This document shows positions 6,510 to 14,324 of a DNA stretch of 64,000 nt, one piece after another. This DNA comes from Paraburkholderia acidipaludis NBRC 101816. GTDB lineage: Bacteria; Pseudomonadota; Gammaproteobacteria; Burkholderiales; Burkholderiaceae. Within the stretch, counting starts at the first letter, position 1; every line of letters begins with the position of its first letter. The position numbers were made by a program, and so were the translations under genes. The DNA lies in contig NZ_BAXZ01000006.1 in NCBI RefSeq assembly GCF_000684975.1, forward strand, positions 186,001-250,000. Direction: 5' to 3'. The notes beneath the pieces are model-generated. The model was not told the DNA's origin. It saw only the letters and a list, made by a program, of their open reading frames with translations, and did no database searches.

Positions 6510-7928
6510 TCATAGCCCCTCCACGCGATCCACTTTCCGAACCTGCAACACCAGCAAGACCTCAGTTCGAGCCTTCGAACTGGACTTGCCGTCAAGGAAA
6601 TGCGGCAACCAGCCTTCATGGCTCACCGCTGCCGCAGTCGAATCCTGCATCAGCCCGCCCAGGACGATCACCTCCCCATCCTTCATGCTCACGGTCGTCG
6701 TCATCTCACGCGTATTCTTGGTTGGGCTATTGTTAACGCCCGTGGTAGTCGCCACAAACGACGAAATCTGCTCATCGAGCTTGACCTGTATCGCGTCATC
6801 AAGAACAGTCGGCTGCACCTCGAAGATCACGCCCGCATCCTGATAATCGACCGATTGCACCGGTGTCCCACTGGCCCCCTGATAACTGACCGCCCCAAGC
6901 GTAGGAACCTGACTGCCGACATTCAGCTCCACCTTTTCGCCCGACAGCACACGCACGTTAGGATCACTGACCTCATGAAACCGTGAATCGCTCGACAGCG
7001 CACTGATCGCCAGCTTCAGATACGACGCGCCAAACGTCAGCGCATTAGGATCAACGTCCGTCGAACCGTTCGACACATTCAACACACCGCTCAGCAGCTT
7101 GCCCGCAATCTGGAACGCCGAATTCGTGCCCTGCGTGTCCGACACCTCATAGACCCACCCGCGCACCACAACCTCACCCGGAGGCGTATCCAGCTCAGGC
7201 AACACCTTCGCAATATCGTGTATCTCCCGAGGCTTGCCAAAAAACACCAGCTCGTCAGCCGACGAAACAGACGACGGCAAACCCACAGGACGCCCGACAC
7301 CCGCCTCCTGCGCTACGCCAGAAACAGCAGCGCCCGACGCAACCAACGGACCCGCCAGAGCCGCGCCATCCGCCCCCGCCGCTTCCGGGGAACCCACGCC
7401 CTGCTCCTGCGTTGACATACGGCCAGCAAACAACGGCTGCACCAGCTTCGCCAGATACGCCGCACTGCGATACCTGGGCCGATAGACAAACGCGCGCCGC
7501 TCAGCTTCACTCCCGTCGAGCGCGTCTTTGCGACTCACGAAGTCAACACCATCCTTTGTCACGACCTTGAACCCAAGCGAGTCCAGAAACACCTTGACGA
7601 ACTCCCGCAGCTCATCAGGCTTACCACGATACTGAAACGACACGACCCGCTGATCATTCAGTACATCTGAACTGATCACATGCGGCACCTGCATGGCGTC
7701 GTCATAGAGCAGATCGACTAACTGCCCGACGTTGACGAAACGCAGATCGAACGCCCCACCCTTGACACGCGGCAACGGGGCAAGCGGCAGCGACGGGGGA
7801 GAAACCGGAGCTGGCTCACCAGCACCCGAGGCCACGACCGGCAACGGCGGCAACGACGGCACCGCCTCCACCGCCGAAACAGACGACACGGCCAGCAGCG
7901 CCGAAAGACACACCAGCAACCGTTTCAT
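6510..7928 (-). CDS. Inovirus secretin (pIV-like outer-membrane export channel)
   Basis: 472 residues with an N-terminal signal peptide (MKRLLVCLSALLAVSSVSA), a Pro-rich linker, N-domains with the typical FDLRFVNVGQLVDLLY start, and a C-terminal secretin domain (VPTLGAV..., VDYQDAGVIFEVQPTV, EVIVLGGLMQ). It forms the outer-membrane pore through which phage filaments exit. Many inoviruses borrow a host secretin; this one brings its own. Overlaps the Zot gene by 4 bases. Confidence 0.92.
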   Translation of the reverse strand: MKRLLVCLSALLAVSSVSAVEAVPSLPPLPVVASGAGEPAPVSPPSLPLAPLPRVKGGAFDLRFVNVGQLVDLLYDDAMQVPHVISSDVLNDQRVVSFQYRGKPDELREFVKVFLDSLGFKVVTKDGVDFVSRKDALDGSEAERRAFVYRPRYRSAAYLAKLVQPLFAGRMSTQEQGVGSPEAAGADGAALAGPLVASGAAVSGVAQEAGVGRPVGLPSSVSSADELVFFGKPREIHDIAKVLPELDTPPGEVVVRGWVYEVSDTQGTNSAFQIAGKLLSGVLNVSNGSTDVDPNALTFGASYLKLAISALSSDSRFHEVSDPNVRVLSGEKVELNVGSQVPTLGAVSYQGASGTPVQSVDYQDAGVIFEVQPTVLDDAIQVKLDEQISSFVATTTGVNNSPTKNTREMTTTVSMKDGEVIVLGGLMQDSTAAAVSHEGWLPHFLDGKSSSKARTEVLLVLQVRKVDRVEGL

Positions 7929-8842
7929 TTGCCCGCCCCCTTCGGCTCAGCACGCTCGCTACCCCCCGTCCAGCCACCGACCCGCTCACCGTCAACCACA
8001 CCCTCAACGCGCAGCGAATCACCCTTGAAACCATCACTCGCCACTGCCCGAAAGCGTCCCTCAGTATCCGCAAGCAAGACAAAGCCACGTTCACCCACCG
8101 CATACGTACCAGCAACCCGCCAAACCTTCGACGGAGCGGCCTTCGAATCCACAGCATCACCCCCCTTCACACCGCCACCCGCATCATGCGACGACGCCTT
8201 GCCAGCGCCTTTATCGCCAAACGTGTTCGGAAACGCTTCATGAAGGCCGCGCCAGCCGAAAAAAACAGCCGCCACCAGCGCCACCGGAATCATGTACAGC
8301 GCCTTCGGAATAACGGCCTTCTGCTTCGTATGAACCTCGGCCGACGTGTATAGCTTGAACACGCTTTTCGGATAACCCCACCGCGACTTGACCGCATCGC
8401 GAAAGCCAGCGTTCGGGTTATGGCAATGGTCCCACTCGTAAACCATCGCCTGCTTCAGACCGAACAACCGCCGCACATGAACGTGACGCCCAACCAGATC
8501 GCGAATCGTCTTGTGAAGCCGCTGCGGATGCTGTGTGATCAGAATGAAATCGACACCCTTGTGCCGATGAACGTGCAACTTCTCAATGTCCTCCCCCGGC
8601 TTCACACTGATCGACTGCGGCGGCCAGATGCGCTGCACTTCATCAACAACGATAATGTCGTTGCTTTCACAACGATTCCACCAGTCACGAACCCACAATT
8701 CATCAACCAGCTCATGATCCAGCGCCAGATCCTTTATCCCATCGACAACCAGCCGCCGACCCGCCTTCAGCTCCCGCTGTAAAAGCCACACCGCGTACAG
8801 CGTCTTGCCGCTGCCCGGTGTCCCCGTGATCAACGTGATCAT
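7925..8842 (-). CDS. zot: Zot-family assembly ATPase (pI)
   Basis: 305 residues. Walker A GTPGSGKT (7-14), Walker B DIIVVDEVQ (62-70), one membrane helix at about 180-197 (KALYMIPVALVAAVFFGW), then a periplasmic C-terminal part. This is the hallmark morphogenesis protein of inoviruses, sitting in the inner membrane and joining to the secretin to extrude the virion. Translationally coupled to the secretin (4-base overlap) and three bases after the DUF2523 gene. Confidence 0.95.
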   Translation of the reverse strand: MITLITGTPGSGKTLYAVWLLQRELKAGRRLVVDGIKDLALDHELVDELWVRDWWNRCESNDIIVVDEVQRIWPPQSISVKPGEDIEKLHVHRHKGVDFILITQHPQRLHKTIRDLVGRHVHVRRLFGLKQAMVYEWDHCHNPNAGFRDAVKSRWGYPKSVFKLYTSAEVHTKQKAVIPKALYMIPVALVAAVFFGWRGLHEAFPNTFGDKGAGKASSHDAGGGVKGGDAVDSKAAPSKVWRVAGTYAVGERGFVLLADTEGRFRAVASDGFKGDSLRVEGVVDGERVGGWTGGSERAEPKGAGK

Positions 8843-8845
8843 CGT

Positions 8846-9127
8846 TTATTCCAGGAAGAATTTTTTAAGCACGCCAGCCACACCGGCCATCGCGATACGC
8901 GCGCTGATCGCGCCGCCGATATACGACATACCCTGAAACAGGCCCCCAAGCGCCATCACATTGAGCATGTCCGAGGGAATGCCCCCGACCGCAGACGTAC
9001 ACCAGCTCATGGCCTGGTTGACGGCCACATCAATACCCGAAACCGTCAACACGCCGACGCCCAGCGCCACCAATGCCTGCACGATAAGCGGCTGCACCAG
9101 CGCCAGCAGCCACGCTGCCCAGGTCAT
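8846..9127 (-). CDS. DUF2523-type minor coat protein (pVI-like)
   Basis: 93 residues, almost entirely hydrophobic with two or three membrane segments, and ending in a short lysine-containing tail (GVLKKFFLE). Size, position directly before zot and ATGA overlap (9124-9127) with the pIII-like gene match the pVI/DUF2523 slot of Pseudomonas, Ralstonia and Neisseria filamentous phages. The start MTWAAWLLALV was preferred over an upstream in-frame start because it overlaps the previous stop. Confidence 0.8.
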   Translation of the reverse strand: MTWAAWLLALVQPLIVQALVALGVGVLTVSGIDVAVNQAMSWCTSAVGGIPSDMLNVMALGGLFQGMSYIGGAISARIAMAGVAGVLKKFFLE

Positions 9128-10587
9128 GACTTGAACCCTCCCACGACGATCAGCGCCGCCGCCAACGCACATACAGCCAGCACCACCGGCTCAACTCGAC
9201 CCGCAAACGTACACATCGGCGAGTAATCAAACAACAACGAAGTGCCAAACACCTGTACCGTAATCGGTGACGGACACGTGCCAGACGCCGGACCTATCGA
9301 CCACGGCGACATTGATACGGATACCGAACTTGACGGAATCACCCCCGATGCTGGAGGCGAACCCAACTGCGCGCACGCCGACGCCGTAGGATCAAGCTGA
9401 CACAGATCTGGCGTCCCATCTGTGCCGCCGCCAGTCGTACCACTACTGCCCGTCGACGTACCCGTAGACGTACCACTCGGCGCAGTTACGGTAAACGGCG
9501 ACGAACCGGTTGCCCCCGTCAAAGACCCCGCACCGGTCACCGCACTACCGATAGTCGGTGCAGACGACCCGAGCGAACTTTCCACATCGCTCGCCTGCGA
9601 CGACGTTACCGGCGAGCTCGCCGGATAAGGCACACCCGAATAGCCACTCTGCTCCGAAGCTTGCTGCCAGAGCGCATTTGCCAACGCAGCCAGAATAGTC
9701 GGACTCAACAAATCGCCGTCATCACCTGCCGGTGTACTGGCGGCAGCAGACGACGCCGACCCGGTGACAGGCGTAGGCGGCGGCGGTGCATAAGGATCAG
9801 CCTGACACCCCGCCGTCGTCGCAATACCCGAATCGCAGCCAAAAGGCGACGCATAGGAGCGCGGCGAGACCGTAACCGGATGACTCGTCTGAGTACCGTT
9901 ACTCGTCATAACCGCCGGGCAACTCATATCTCCACCGGAAACCGACGTGCATTGAGAATCGGAAGTGGCCGTAACCTGCCAGGACTCACTCAGCCCCGCT
10001 GCCACCGCCGACGCAGTCCAATACACCGTATAAGCAATCGCCGCCGCTAACGGCGTACTGCCGCCCGAATTGTTATCGCCCGCCGAATCCCCCCACCACT
10101 GCGTAGCACCAGCCACCAACGGACTGAATTGCTCACCAGTGGTAGAGCCAGTGGTTGACGACGCACCAGAAGCAGCAGACGCCCCGGCCGACGGAGAAAC
10201 CGTCACCGTCCCATCACTATTGAACTGCCACAACTGCGAACCGCCACTACCCAACGGCACCGAATCAGACCCAAGAAACGCCGCCATACCCACAGCAGCA
10301 GCCACCGCAACCCACGGCAACGCCGCGACCGTCACACCAGCAGCCACCGCAGCCGTCCCAGCCGCAGCCGCAGCCTCACTGCTAATCGCTGCCAACGTCG
10401 CTTCGACAACCGCATCAGTCGCGCTATATCCCGCCGCCTCAAGCGTAGACTCGACCACCTCAGCAAGAGCCGCCCCCATCCCCGGAGCCGCCGCCGCCGC
10501 TTGCGCATACGCATGCTCACGCGGCGCCGTATACACGATTCCGAACAGCAGCACCGCAACCATCGGCACGAACACACGAAGTCGCAT
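9124..10587 (-). CDS. pIII-like attachment (adsorption) protein, TspB type
   Basis: 487 residues. Start at 10587 after GAGGGGGGG, with a signal peptide (MRLRVFVPMVAVLLFGIVY...). The middle is Ser/Thr/Gly-rich and repetitive; the C-terminal part has a Cys-rich segment ending PSPITVQVFGTSLLFDYSP and then a single membrane anchor (VEPVVLAVCALAAALIVVGG). That end is typical of neisserial TspB and Pf-type adsorption proteins. The variable middle likely recognises the host receptor (pilus). Confidence 0.82.
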   Translation of the reverse strand: MRLRVFVPMVAVLLFGIVYTAPREHAYAQAAAAAPGMGAALAEVVESTLEAAGYSATDAVVEATLAAISSEAAAAAGTAAVAAGVTVAALPWVAVAAAVGMAAFLGSDSVPLGSGGSQLWQFNSDGTVTVSPSAGASAASGASSTTGSTTGEQFSPLVAGATQWWGDSAGDNNSGGSTPLAAAIAYTVYWTASAVAAGLSESWQVTATSDSQCTSVSGGDMSCPAVMTSNGTQTSHPVTVSPRSYASPFGCDSGIATTAGCQADPYAPPPPTPVTGSASSAAASTPAGDDGDLLSPTILAALANALWQQASEQSGYSGVPYPASSPVTSSQASDVESSLGSSAPTIGSAVTGAGSLTGATGSSPFTVTAPSGTSTGTSTGSSGTTGGGTDGTPDLCQLDPTASACAQLGSPPASGVIPSSSVSVSMSPWSIGPASGTCPSPITVQVFGTSLLFDYSPMCTFAGRVEPVVLAVCALAAALIVVGGFKS

Positions 10588-10598
10588 AGCCCCCCCCC

Positions 10599-10673
10599 TC
10601 ACAAAAACAGGATCAAGCCCACCGCCCAACACGTCGCCACGACCGCAGCGACGCACTCATAAAACCAGACCAT
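10599..10673 (-). CDS. 24-residue membrane peptide, pVII/pIX-like
   Basis: Reads MVWFYECVAAVVATCWAVGL then ILFL: one membrane helix and almost nothing else. The start overlaps the previous stop in TGATG (10671-10675) and the gene sits between a coat-like gene and the attachment gene. Size and position match the tiny minor coat proteins pVII/pIX that cap a filament end. Coupling and placement are the main evidence; function is inferred. Confidence 0.5.
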   Translation of the reverse strand: MVWFYECVAAVVATCWAVGLILFL

Positions 10674-11029
10674 CACGCCTCCCCTTCGCCGCCGCTATCG
10701 ACCAACCGCCGCAACACCCGAACACACCATGCCGCCGCCATCACCGACAGCACAGCCGCACCGATATCGAGCCCAACCTGCTCGCCACCCTCAACCGGCT
10801 GATCGTCCGCCAACGTCGAGACCTGCAACACCAGCCCGTTACCCGACGAATCACTGCCGCAGCTCACCGACTGGCCCGCCGCCTGCACGTAAGTCACGCC
10901 CGCGAGATTCTGCGGACCACACACCACACCCGAAAACTGCGCGCCCGAGGCCTGCGCAAAAACAACTGACGACAGCAGCGCAACCAGCAGCCCCACGACC
11001 AGCCGAATGAACCACGCCCACTCCCTCAT
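10673..11029 (-). CDS. Coat-like secreted/membrane protein of the inovirus
   Basis: 118 residues from MREWAWFIRLV. Signal peptide ending near VVFAQA, a Cys-containing outer part (three cysteines before the helix), then a C-terminal membrane helix (GLDIGAAVLSVMAAAWCVRVL) with RRL after it, the same plan as the major coat protein but larger. Probably a minor coat protein. An upstream start at 11125 is open but would overlap the major coat gene and lacks a better ribosome site. Confidence 0.65.
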   Translation of the reverse strand: MREWAWFIRLVVGLLVALLSSVVFAQASGAQFSGVVCGPQNLAGVTYVQAAGQSVSCGSDSSGNGLVLQVSTLADDQPVEGGEQVGLDIGAAVLSVMAAAWCVRVLRRLVDSGGEGEA

Positions 11030-11121
11030 TGCCTCACGCACCACAGCCACGATGCCCCCCCAAGAAAAAGGGCGATGCCCGACGCACACCGGACACCGCC
11101 CTAACACGACAGACGCAGCGA

Positions 11122-11352
11122 TCAACGCCCGATGAAGCCCTTCAGCAGACGGAAGCCGAACACCACAGCCACCACCGCCAAGACCGCAGCGCCGACGTCC
11201 TGGACGTTCGTCGAGACGCCCGAAATCGACGCCACGATCGCCGAATCGTTGATCGACGCCCCCGACGCCTGGGCGAACGCACCGACCGAAGCCACCGCGA
11301 ACGCCACGCCCACCGAACCAACCATCACCACCTTCTGCAACACCTTCTTCAT
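11122..11352 (-). CDS. Major coat protein (pVIII-like)
   Basis: 76 residues from MKKVLQKVVM: signal peptide ending AFAQA, a short polar outer segment, one membrane helix (VGAAVLAVVAVVFGFRLL) and a basic end (KGFIGR) that would contact DNA. A mature size near 50 residues is classic for pVIII. Ribosome site GAGAGG precedes the start at 11352; the upstream open frame is a shadow. Confidence 0.9.
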   Translation of the reverse strand: MKKVLQKVVMVGSVGVAFAVASVGAFAQASGASINDSAIVASISGVSTNVQDVGAAVLAVVAVVFGFRLLKGFIGR

Positions 11353-11362
11353 AGCGAACCTC

Positions 11363-11569
11363 TCAGGAAACACGGCCCGTTGATTTGGAACCGTCCGCTT
11401 GGGCCAGCTTCGAACGATTCGACTTCGTTGGCGGATCGCGGCGCAACAGCGTGCGAGCCACATAGTTCAGTCCCTTGCAAATCAGATAAACCGTCAGCAG
11501 CACGTTCAGATACGCGAGCTGCGATGAAACCGGGTCTACCGCATACGACGACAGCCGCGCGAAATCCAT
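11363..11569 (-). CDS. Small inovirus membrane protein
   Basis: 68 residues from MDFARLSSYAVDP. One membrane helix (LAYLNVLLTVYLICKGL), then a basic cytoplasmic tail rich in Lys/Arg/Ser. Lies between the ssDNA-binding protein (stop 4 bases upstream) and the major coat gene (start 10 bases downstream), where filamentous phages carry small minor coat genes. Specific function not recognised. Confidence 0.65.
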   Translation of the reverse strand: MDFARLSSYAVDPVSSQLAYLNVLLTVYLICKGLNYVARTLLRRDPPTKSNRSKLAQADGSKSTGRVS

Positions 11570-11573
11570 GCCG

Positions 11574-11882
11574 TCACGCCCCCACACCCGCGCCCGGCTT
11601 CGCCTTCGCCACCGGCATGCCGAACGGCACCAGCGACACGACACGCGGCTCAAGCTTGCCGTCCATCGACCGGAAGAACGAGAACTCGGCCAGGTAGTCG
11701 CCAGGCGTCGAATCCTTCAACGTATCCGGCAGGTTGAGCGTGCCGACGAGCAGCGCCTTACCCTCGCTGTTCTCCTGCTCCAGAATGCATTGCGCTTCAT
11801 GGATCGCCCAGGCGTTACCGGTCTTTTTCGCGATACCCGAACGGTGCGCAACATCGAGAATCGTCAGCTTTTGCTTGTTCAT
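11574..11882 (-). CDS. ssDNA-binding protein (pV-like)
   Basis: 102 residues from MNKQKLTILDVAHRSG. The pattern NAWAIHEAQCILEQE... KALLVGTLNLPDTLKD... GDYLAEFSFFRS matches helix-destabilising proteins of filamentous phages, which coat new single strands before packaging. Ribosome site AAGGTGA is 7 bases before the ATG; a GTG nine bases upstream is a less likely start. Confidence 0.8.
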   Translation of the reverse strand: MNKQKLTILDVAHRSGIAKKTGNAWAIHEAQCILEQENSEGKALLVGTLNLPDTLKDSTPGDYLAEFSFFRSMDGKLEPRVVSLVPFGMPVAKAKPGAGVGA

Positions 11883-11972
11883 ATCAATCACCTTTCCTTA
11901 GTAGTGCTATGCACACTGGATAAGCCCACCCGGGGCAAGAAAGAGCGGCAGACTAGCCACCGCCAAAAACGC

Positions 11973-12179
11973 CTAACGCGTTGAATGCTTCAAATCACTA
12001 CAGGCACCACAACCGCCCGCACGGTCAACACCGCACCATTCACACAACTCCGCGACGACTGCGACCGGCACCGACTGATAGTCCCTACGACGCACATCAG
12101 CCGCGCGAACGACGACCGGCACCGACAGATGACCGTCGAACAGATCGGGCGTCACAACGTCAGCTGCGCACTTGGTCAT
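11973..12179 (-). CDS. Small Cys-rich inovirus protein
   Basis: 68 residues, family not recognised. The C-terminal half holds CEWCGVDRAGGCGAC, two CxxC pairs that could bind zinc or iron. First gene of the leftward phage transcript, directly across from the repressor operators, so likely early and repressor-controlled. Possibly a regulatory or host-interaction protein. Confidence 0.5.
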   Translation of the reverse strand: MTKCAADVVTPDLFDGHLSVPVVVRAADVRRRDYQSVPVAVVAELCEWCGVDRAGGCGACSDLKHSTR

Positions 12180-12281
12180 AAACGCCTCAGATAGTTTCCG
12201 TGGAGCCGCTTCTGGCTGTAGCCCCGAACGGGCCGCCCCACTTCCACCGGTTTACCTTTTCGGTGACACTGGATAGACTGC

Positions 12282-12342
12282 GTAACAATGCAGTTACGCG
12301 TAACACGACTGTTACGCATGGTGCCTGTAACAGACCTGTTAC
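12282..12342. promoter_or_regulatory. Three repressor operators GTAAC-N6-GTTAC
   Basis: Three perfect inverted repeats: 12282-12297, 12300-12315 and 12327-12342, each GTAAC, six variable bases, GTTAC. Start-to-start distances are 18 and 27 bases. They sit between the leftward phage genes and the rightward repressor, whose ATG is 18 bases after the last site, as expected of a lysogeny switch. Confidence 0.8.
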
Positions 12343-12359
12343 GTCAATTGGAGATTTGT

Positions 12360-12656
12360 ATGAACTATGACGAACTGATAGCGAAAGCCAGAAAGGGCCG
12401 ATCTGTGAGCGCGATGGCGAGTGACCTAGGTCTCACGAAAATGACGCTGAACAGGTACGTCCATGGAACGCACGTCCCGGACTACCGAACCGCAGCCCTG
12501 ATCGCTCGCGAAGCCAACGTCTCACTCGGCGAAGTCATGGCAGTGATGATCGCCAAAGAGGAGGAATTGAAAGGATTGAAGGATGTGTTCGCAACGGGTT
12601 TTCGCCTGCTCACTGATGCCGCGAGTCGCCTGCTAGCGCGCGTTTCCGCCGCCTGA
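12360..12656 (+). CDS. Inovirus repressor (HTH, DUF3693-like)
   Basis: 98 residues from MNYDELIAKARKGRSV. The N-terminal 60 residues form a helix-turn-helix (MASDLGLTKMTLNRYVHGTHVPDYRTA), similar to the repressors of Ralstonia and Vibrio filamentous phages; the C-terminal part is helical. It is divergent from the phage operon and follows three palindromic operators. An in-frame start at 12288 is rejected because it lies inside the operators. Confidence 0.75.
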   Translation: MNYDELIAKARKGRSVSAMASDLGLTKMTLNRYVHGTHVPDYRTAALIAREANVSLGEVMAVMIAKEEELKGLKDVFATGFRLLTDAASRLLARVSAA

Positions 12657-12673
12657 CAGGTGCGTCAGTGAGC

Positions 12674-12701
12674 ACTTAACCCCCGATAAATTATCGAAGT
12701 T
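12674..12701. other. dif-like right attachment site of the inovirus (attR)
   Basis: ACTTAACCCCC (12674-12684), GATAAA (12685-12690), TTATCGAAGTT (12691-12701). It shares the exact core GATAAATTATC with the left site, but the XerD-side arm has only 6 of 11 matches to E. coli dif. One good and one degenerate arm is what a phage-derived hybrid site would give after XerCD insertion. Confidence 0.6.
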
Positions 12702-12797
12702 TTTCCTGTAGCAGCTATATCCTAATGTCCGGCTCTGGCTCATTAGAAATGTCCGATTCCTGCCCTGGTTGGCTCGCACGCTCGCGTGAGGCGTCCA

Positions 12798-13349
12798 TCA
12801 CTTGATGTCTTCATCCATCTTCGTGCTCATCGTCTTTCCGTCCATTATGACGTGAGCGGGTTTTCGCCGGGTCATTACAACCCGGCGTCTTTCCAGGCTT
12901 TCCGCTGGCCAATACTTCGTGCGATCGTAATAAACCGGCACCGCAGGCATCGACTCGGGCAGCACGACCCACGGTTGTTTCGACGCGGTAAAGATATGAA
13001 TATCCGGCGGCAGCAGATCCGGATTGTCGAGCGTGCCAACCCGAACGAATGCGATGAGCAGCCCCGCACCGGCGTAATGACTCCAGAGGGCCACCGAGCA
13101 CTTCGGGCAGCGCCCAATCTTCTGCCCGTGCCCGCTTTCGGAAGGCGTATCGATCCAGGCAAGCTCGCCGCTCAGCAGTTCGAGTCGGTCGCTTTCGATC
13201 ATCGCGTTGAGCGCAAATGACGCCCCGGTCTCACGCTGGCACCAGCGGCAATGGCAGCAATGCACGAAAAGCGGTGAGGATAGCAAACGATAGCGAACGA
13301 ACTTGCAGTCGCAACCGCCTTCGATGGGATAGTCAGGCGCACCAGTCAC
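12798..13349 (-). CDS. GFA-family (CENP-V/Mss4-like fold) protein
   Basis: 183 residues. Zinc-binding cysteines in GGCDCKFVRY, HCCHCRWCQ and CPKCSV match the GFA family, first described as glutathione-dependent formaldehyde-activating enzymes although most members are uncharacterised. A GTG start at 13349 after GGGAG fits the family's N-terminus; the open frame extends to 13436 but that extension is unlike the family. First chromosomal gene right of the inovirus. Confidence 0.75.
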   Translation of the reverse strand: MTGAPDYPIEGGCDCKFVRYRLLSSPLFVHCCHCRWCQRETGASFALNAMIESDRLELLSGELAWIDTPSESGHGQKIGRCPKCSVALWSHYAGAGLLIAFVRVGTLDNPDLLPPDIHIFTASKQPWVVLPESMPAVPVYYDRTKYWPAESLERRRVVMTRRKPAHVIMDGKTMSTKMDEDIK

Positions 13350-13493
13350 CGAAAATCTCCCTGTAGACACGGCGGCACCCCTATGGGCATCGAGTCCCAT
13401 GCCGCTGGTCGTCAGTTTCGCACCCCTACCTTTCAAATCCGCTGCTGCAGGGATTTCAGCGCAACCGTCTCCACTCGCTTTCCCGCACCGGCC

Positions 13494-14276
13494 TCAGACC
13501 TTCATCCCCGGCAAATTCAGCGATGCGGTATTGCCGCCATCCACCGGCAGCGCCTGGCCGGTCACATAGCTTGCATCGTCGCTTGCGAGAAACGCGATGG
13601 CGGCGGCCACTTCCTCTGGGCGTCCCGGCCGCCGCAGTTCACAACGGTAGCCAAGCCGGTCTTCCTTGTTCTGCGCACGCGCCCGCTCGAACACCGGAGC
13701 CGTCATGCCGGTTTCGATCAGTCCGGGGCAGACGGCGTTGACGCGGATATGCCAGGGCGAAAGATCGCACGCGCTGGTCATCGTAAGGTTGATGACCGCC
13801 GCCTTCGAGGCGCTATAGGCATTCCCGCCCGCGCCCGAACGCACGCCGGCCACGGATGCGGTATTGACGATGGCGCCGCGGCTGCGCTCGATCATCGGGC
13901 GCGAGGCCCACTTGGTGAAATGCACGACACCCATCAGATTGACGGCGAGGATCTGTTGCCAGACGTCGGTGTTGGTCTCGCTGACCGGCGAGTAGTCGCC
14001 GCCTGCGATACCCGCGTTGTTGCAGAGCACGTCGATCGCGCCGAACTGGTGCAGTACCTGATCGACGCAGCTCGCCACGTCGTCCTCGTGTGCGACGTCG
14101 AGGCCTGTGCACCAGACGCGTGCCCGCTCCATGCTGTCGGCCACGGTCGCGAGGGCGTCGGCATTGCGGTCGATCAGTGCGAGCGTCGCCCCTTCGTCGT
14201 AGAGCCGTCGGGCTGTCGCCCGGCCGATCCCGCTGGCCGCGCCGGTCACGATGGCTACCTTGTCCTTGAAACGCAT
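13494..14276 (-). CDS. SDR-family oxidoreductase
   Basis: 260 residues. Cofactor motif TGAASGIG near the N-terminus, NNAG motif, catalytic Tyr/Lys in NAYSASKAA, and the C-terminal VDGG. A classical short-chain dehydrogenase using NAD(P). It is the last gene of the leftward operon headed by the kinase/acyl-CoA dehydrogenase pair, so it probably oxidises or reduces a hydroxy/keto intermediate of the same pathway. Confidence 0.85.
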   Translation of the reverse strand: MRFKDKVAIVTGAASGIGRATARRLYDEGATLALIDRNADALATVADSMERARVWCTGLDVAHEDDVASCVDQVLHQFGAIDVLCNNAGIAGGDYSPVSETNTDVWQQILAVNLMGVVHFTKWASRPMIERSRGAIVNTASVAGVRSGAGGNAYSASKAAVINLTMTSACDLSPWHIRVNAVCPGLIETGMTAPVFERARAQNKEDRLGYRCELRRPGRPEEVAAAIAFLASDDASYVTGQALPVDGGNTASLNLPGMKV

Positions 14277-14324
14277 AGCGCCTTCTCCATTTGGAATCCC
14301 GATCGTCTATGTCGCGTTGTTCGC

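Larger units (their letters stand above)
4468..12701 (-). mobile_element. Integrated inovirus (filamentous phage) prophage
   Basis: About 8.2 kb bounded by two dif-like sites that share the 11-base core GATAAATTATC. It contains a full filamentous phage set on the minus strand: small Cys protein, ssDNA-binding protein, coat proteins, pIII-like attachment protein, DUF2523 minor coat protein, Zot ATPase, secretin, HUH replication protein. A divergent repressor is at the right end and an opposite-strand regulator at the left end. There is no integrase gene, consistent with insertion by host XerC/XerD. The plus strand through 6.5-11.6 kb is visibly C/A-rich, so the coding strand is G/T-rich. No inactivating break was seen in a core gene. 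Confidence 0.88.

Noticed and set aside
7313..10577. Several short open frames opposite the phage genes
   Set aside because: Low-complexity shadows of zot, secretin and attachment genes.
12720..12790. Two AATGTCCG repeats right of attR, thought to be an insertion-sequence end
   Set aside because: No inverted terminal repeat pair, transposase fragment or target duplication can be shown.
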